In this document: piece by piece, positions 5,089 through 7,203 of the stretch
Numbering within the stretch: position 1 is the stretch's first letter
How the letters are laid out: every line of letters begins with the position of its first letter
Assembly: GCA_959605275.1 (NCBI GenBank)
Contig: CAUHFD010000153.1
Location: forward strand, 1-7,203
Source: an uncultured Eubacteriales bacterium
GTDB taxonomy: Bacteria; Bacillota; Clostridia; Oscillospirales; Ruminococcaceae
Reading direction: 5' to 3'
Length of the DNA stretch: 7,203 bases
Made by a program: the position numbers and the translations under genes
Notes under the pieces: generated by a model
What the model saw: only the letters and a program-made list of their open reading frames with translations
The model's database searches: none
Told to the model about the DNA's origin: nothing

Positions 5089-5137
5089 ATGCTCGGACAG
5101 GGACATTCTCCTGCCCGGGCATATTTTTCAGCTTTTT
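5089..5137 (+). terminator. Rho-independent terminator after the GH38 remnant
   Basis: ATGCTCGGACAGG (5089-5101) pairs with CCTGCCCGGGCAT (5110-5122), with one U-G pair and one A-C mismatch, around an 8-nt loop. ATATTTTT and then CTTTTTTT follow. It begins about 20 nt after the stop codon and presumably once ended the intact mannosidase transcript. Confidence 0.82.
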
Positions 5138-5350
5138 TTCATAATTATTACTGTTGTACCGAATAAGGATCAGTCGCCCGACAGCAGGCAAAACTCTCAT
5201 CAATATGCGTCCTTCAAGCTTTTGCTCTCGGCGAAGATATGGGAAAATCTTGTCCCTCCAAATTGATTTCGGACAACATTAAGGAAAACATGATACAGTA
5301 CCGCTCCGGAACATGATATGGGCAAACAATACTGTATCCCGGAAAAGGAG
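5138..5350 (+). promoter_or_regulatory. spoIIP upstream region with a 9-bp inverted repeat and ribosome site
   Basis: About 200 bp without a gene precede spoIIP. GATACAGTA (5292-5300) and TACTGTATC (5330-5338) form a perfect 9-bp inverted repeat with a 29-nt loop that ends 6 nt before AAGGAG (5345-5350), so the hairpin could affect ribosome access or be a protein site. spoIIP is under the mother-cell factor sigma-E in Bacillus; GATACAGT faintly resembles a sigma-E -10 element (CATACAAT), but I see no convincing -35 partner, so no promoter is claimed. Confidence 0.35.
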
Positions 5351-5360
5351 CAGAAAAAGA

Positions 5361-6497
5361 ATGGCACGGCGAAAAAAGAAAACCAGATATAAAAAAATAT
5401 GCGGCATCATCCTCTTTTTGATCGCATTACCTTTGTCGGTCAAGCTGGTAACGATGTCGATGCCTTATATGAATGCCGCCGCATCAAAAGCAGCTTTGCT
5501 GTCTGCCGGACTTACTTTCCCGGAGGGCGGAAAAACAGTCTTTTTAGAGCATAACAGCAGCAGTGTTCCCGCACTTTCTTCTTCTCAACCGACGGACACA
5601 GCGTCAGTCAGTTCGATAGTTTCTGAGATTGTTTCCTCTGCTTCCGCCGCGACGACTTCCGAAATCACCGGTTCCGCCGCAGAAGTTGCCGCAGTAAACC
5701 GCGGTAAAATCCTCCGGCAAGTCTATAACGGCGGCTGGTCGGGCGACCTGATTTCATTAAGTCACGGAAGCGTCCGCAACAGCACCCAAATTGCCACCTC
5801 TACCGTAAAAACCGAATTATCCAAAAAGCTGGAAATGAAGCTCACCAAAACGACACAGCCTCAGGTACTGATTTATCATACTCATGCCACCGAAAGCTAT
5901 GAGCCGATCACACGTGATTATTATGATAAAACGTATAATTCCCGTTCAACAGACAACACTAGAAATATGATTATGGTAGGCAATCAAATCACTGAACAAT
6001 TGAAAGCGGCAGGAATCGGTGTAATCCATGATACGACACAGCATGACAATCCTTCCTATACCGGCTCCTATGCGCTGTCCAAAAAGACAATACAAAAATA
6101 TATGAAGCAATATCCGACTATTAAGGTGGTTTTGGACGTCCACCGAGATGCCATTCAGCGTTCGGACGGCACCAGAATTGCACCCACCGTAAAAATAAAC
6201 GGAAAAAATGCGGCGCAGATCATGATTATTGCAGGCGCGGAAAAAACCGGAGATATCACCCATGACTTTTACAAGAATCTGCGTTTTGCCGCAGCACTGC
6301 AAAAACAGATGGAATCAGATCATCCCGGCTTAATGCGTCCGATTTCCTTTGCCTATCGCAAATACAATCAAGATACCTCACCGGGCGCACTTCTGCTGGA
6401 GATGGGCGGGCACGGTAACAGCCTGGAGGAAGCACGATATGCGGGCGAACTGGCGGGTAAGTCGATTGCCAAAGCATTGCTCGGAATGATGTCCTAA
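5361..6497 (+). CDS. spoIIP: Stage II sporulation protein P (septal peptidoglycan amidase/endopeptidase)
   Basis: 378 residues from ATG 5361, chosen because AAGGAG (5345-5350) lies 10 nt upstream and a basic N-terminus plus membrane anchor follows; an ATG at 5313 would add 16 residues but has no ribosome site. Layout: basic cytoplasmic tail (1-13), one membrane helix (about 13-34), a Ser/Thr/Ala-rich linker (about 55-125), then the SpoIIP amidase_3-like domain. Signature residues are VLIYHTHATESY with His173 and Glu178, VVLDVHRDA with His261, and LLLEMGGHGN with Glu347, the expected zinc/catalytic set. With SpoIID and SpoIIM, SpoIIP degrades septal peptidoglycan so the mother-cell membrane can engulf the forespore. 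It shows the organism descends from an endospore former. The usual neighbour gpr (spore protease) is not seen upstream; instead there is the GH38 remnant. Confidence 0.95.
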   Translation: MARRKKKTRYKKICGIILFLIALPLSVKLVTMSMPYMNAAASKAALLSAGLTFPEGGKTVFLEHNSSSVPALSSSQPTDTASVSSIVSEIVSSASAATTSEITGSAAEVAAVNRGKILRQVYNGGWSGDLISLSHGSVRNSTQIATSTVKTELSKKLEMKLTKTTQPQVLIYHTHATESYEPITRDYYDKTYNSRSTDNTRNMIMVGNQITEQLKAAGIGVIHDTTQHDNPSYTGSYALSKKTIQKYMKQYPTIKVVLDVHRDAIQRSDGTRIAPTVKINGKNAAQIMIIAGAEKTGDITHDFYKNLRFAAALQKQMESDHPGLMRPISFAYRKYNQDTSPGALLLEMGGHGNSLEEARYAGELAGKSIAKALLGMMS

Positions 6498-6502
6498 ACC
6501 AT

Positions 6503-6620
6503 CTATTTTTTTATTATGAAACAGGATTTGCAAAGCAAATCTGCCGTGGAATAACAAAAAATACACCTTTAAACTTCCAGCCGTCAGGCTGATTTCAAAG
6601 CAACTCTATTTTTTATAGTA
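6503..6620 (-). repeat. Dispersed 115-bp repeat, copy B (inverted copy of 2881-2995)
   Basis: Its reverse complement aligns with 2881-2995 over nearly the full length. It contains a CAGCC-GTCA-GGCTG hairpin (6578-6591) and a perfect GATTTGC-AAA-GCAAATC hairpin (6525-6541) that is imperfect in copy A. It begins 5 nt after the spoIIP stop and ends about 57 nt before the next gene. As in copy A, the TTTCAAA...CTATTTTTTATA end points at the start of the neighbouring gene, so it may contribute a promoter. Boundaries are by eye. Confidence 0.75.
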
Positions 6621-6676
6621 TAGTCCATGAACCTAGGAAAGCGAATAACCAGTCTCCGGAAAGAATAGGGATGACC

Positions 6677-7024
6677 ATGAAAAAAAGGAAAAAAGAAGTC
6701 CGCAGAAGCTGTTTTCTCGGATTTTTTATGACATTGATGCTGTGCAGCGCATTTGCGCTTGCAGGCATTGCCTGGAATAATACCGCATCGGCGATTTACG
6801 GCGATGTCGCACTGATTGATGTAAAACCGATCACTAATGACAATCCGCAAATCTCTTTTCAGTTGATTGATAAAGTGATTACCGCAGATCTGTCAGAATG
6901 GAATACAGCCGCAAAATATTTGCAGGAATATTATCCGGCAATTCCCTATCCAATCAGAATGATAACCGCTTTTTTTTCGGGGATTCAAAAAGCAACAAAC
7001 GAACTGGAAAACTATCTGGTTTGA
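6677..7024 (+). CDS. Small single-pass membrane or secreted protein, unknown function
   Basis: 115 residues from ATG 6677. An ATG two codons earlier (6671) touches AGGG directly, whereas 6677 has AGGG (6667-6670) at a good 6-nt spacing. The N-terminus is strongly basic (MKKRKKEVRRS), followed by a hydrophobic helix at about residues 13-35 (FLGFFMTLMLCSAFALAGIAW), so it is a type II anchor or uncleaved signal with about 80 residues outside. The rest (VALIDVKPITNDNPQISFQL, then AAKYLQEYYPAIPYPIRM) matches no family I know. It lies about 180 bp after spoIIP on the same strand, separated by the dispersed repeat, and is closed by the terminator at 7099. A link to sporulation is only positional. 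Confidence 0.75.
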   Translation: MKKRKKEVRRSCFLGFFMTLMLCSAFALAGIAWNNTASAIYGDVALIDVKPITNDNPQISFQLIDKVITADLSEWNTAAKYLQEYYPAIPYPIRMITAFFSGIQKATNELENYLV

Positions 7025-7098
7025 CGATTTCTTCCTGAATTTTTTAGGCAAAGCTACAAAAATAAAATTTTTTCAAAAAGGGTGTCACAAAATGCCCT

Positions 7099-7151
7099 CC
7101 AAAACAGTCTTATATAATATAAGGCTGTTTTGGTATATAAAAATATATTTT
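7099..7151 (+). terminator. Terminator-like hairpin after the small membrane protein gene
   Basis: CCAAAACAG-T-CTTATA (7099-7114) pairs with TATAAG-G-CTGTTTTGG (7118-7133) around a TAA loop, with one U-G pair. The following sequence is A/T-rich (TATATAAAAATATATTTT) but not a pure T-run. The stem is near-symmetric and could also stop transcription arriving from the right. Confidence 0.6.
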
Positions 7152-7203
7152 GTCACGCAGGCGGACATGTGCCGCCGCAGTGACACCTTGAAAAGAAAAA
7201 CAG
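7152..7203 (-). repeat. Inverted copy of the 3186-3236 repeat, running off the window
   Basis: The reverse complement of 7152-7203 matches 3186-3236: CTGTTTTTCTTT, then a 33-nt hairpin containing GCGGCGGCACATGTCCGCC. The outer stem is GTCAC/GTGAC here and GTTAC/GTAAC in the first copy. Because the similarity continues to the last base, another copy of the hairpin-rich composite repeat probably lies beyond the window. Confidence 0.75.

Noticed and set aside
5200..5338. Sigma-E promoter for spoIIP
   Set aside because: GATACAGT loosely resembles a -10, but no convincing -35 lies at the right distance; not supportable by eye.
5313..5360. Longer spoIIP start at ATG 5313
   Set aside because: It has no ribosome site, while ATG 5361 has AAGGAG at good spacing; the added 16 residues overlap the inverted repeat and the ribosome site itself.

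Overview
This window looks like chromosomal DNA from a spore-forming, low-to-mid G+C Firmicute, most likely a gut-type Clostridium relative of the Oscillospirales/Ruminococcaceae kind. The evidence is a recognisable stage II sporulation protein P, Gram-positive style genes (YwlG/UPF0340, RlmA, an EndoA-type MazF), strong purine-rich Shine-Dalgarno sequences and intergenic spaces packed with short palindromic repeats. The order-level placement is a guess. No tRNA, rRNA or CRISPR array is visible.

Left part (1-2855), all genes on the minus strand. From right to left as transcribed: ywlG (UPF0340), then 23S rRNA guanine-N1 methyltransferase rlmA about 50 bp behind it (probably one operon), then a small four-helix membrane protein, then the start of an HSL-type alpha/beta hydrolase that runs off the left edge. 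The gaps on both sides of the membrane-protein gene are filled by a family of about 150-bp mirror-symmetric elements (594-743 and 1265-1417, plus a half copy at about 1190-1263). Their tips are 15-17 bp perfect palindromes that vary with compensatory changes. These repeats supply the stop codons or last residues of two genes and abut the ribosome binding site of a third.

Middle part (2881-3645) carries no convincing gene. It is a patchwork of repeats: a 115-bp element whose inverted copy lies at 6503-6620; a 2996-3348 stretch bounded by two identical 30-nt direct repeats and filled with hairpins; and inside it a 33-nt hairpin whose inverted, compensated copy begins at 7152 and runs off the right edge.

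Right part (3646-7024), plus strand. An orphan mazF/endoA toxin gene with its own promoter candidate and a long terminator hairpin; a headless remnant of a GH38 alpha-mannosidase (C-terminal domains only) with its own terminator; spoIIP, a septal peptidoglycan hydrolase needed for engulfment; and an unrecognised 115-residue single-pass membrane protein.

The genes do not form one pathway. The unifying and most unusual aspect is the density of structured, divergent, dispersed repeats at gene boundaries, which appear to have shaped gene ends, promoters and possibly the loss of the mannosidase N-terminus.
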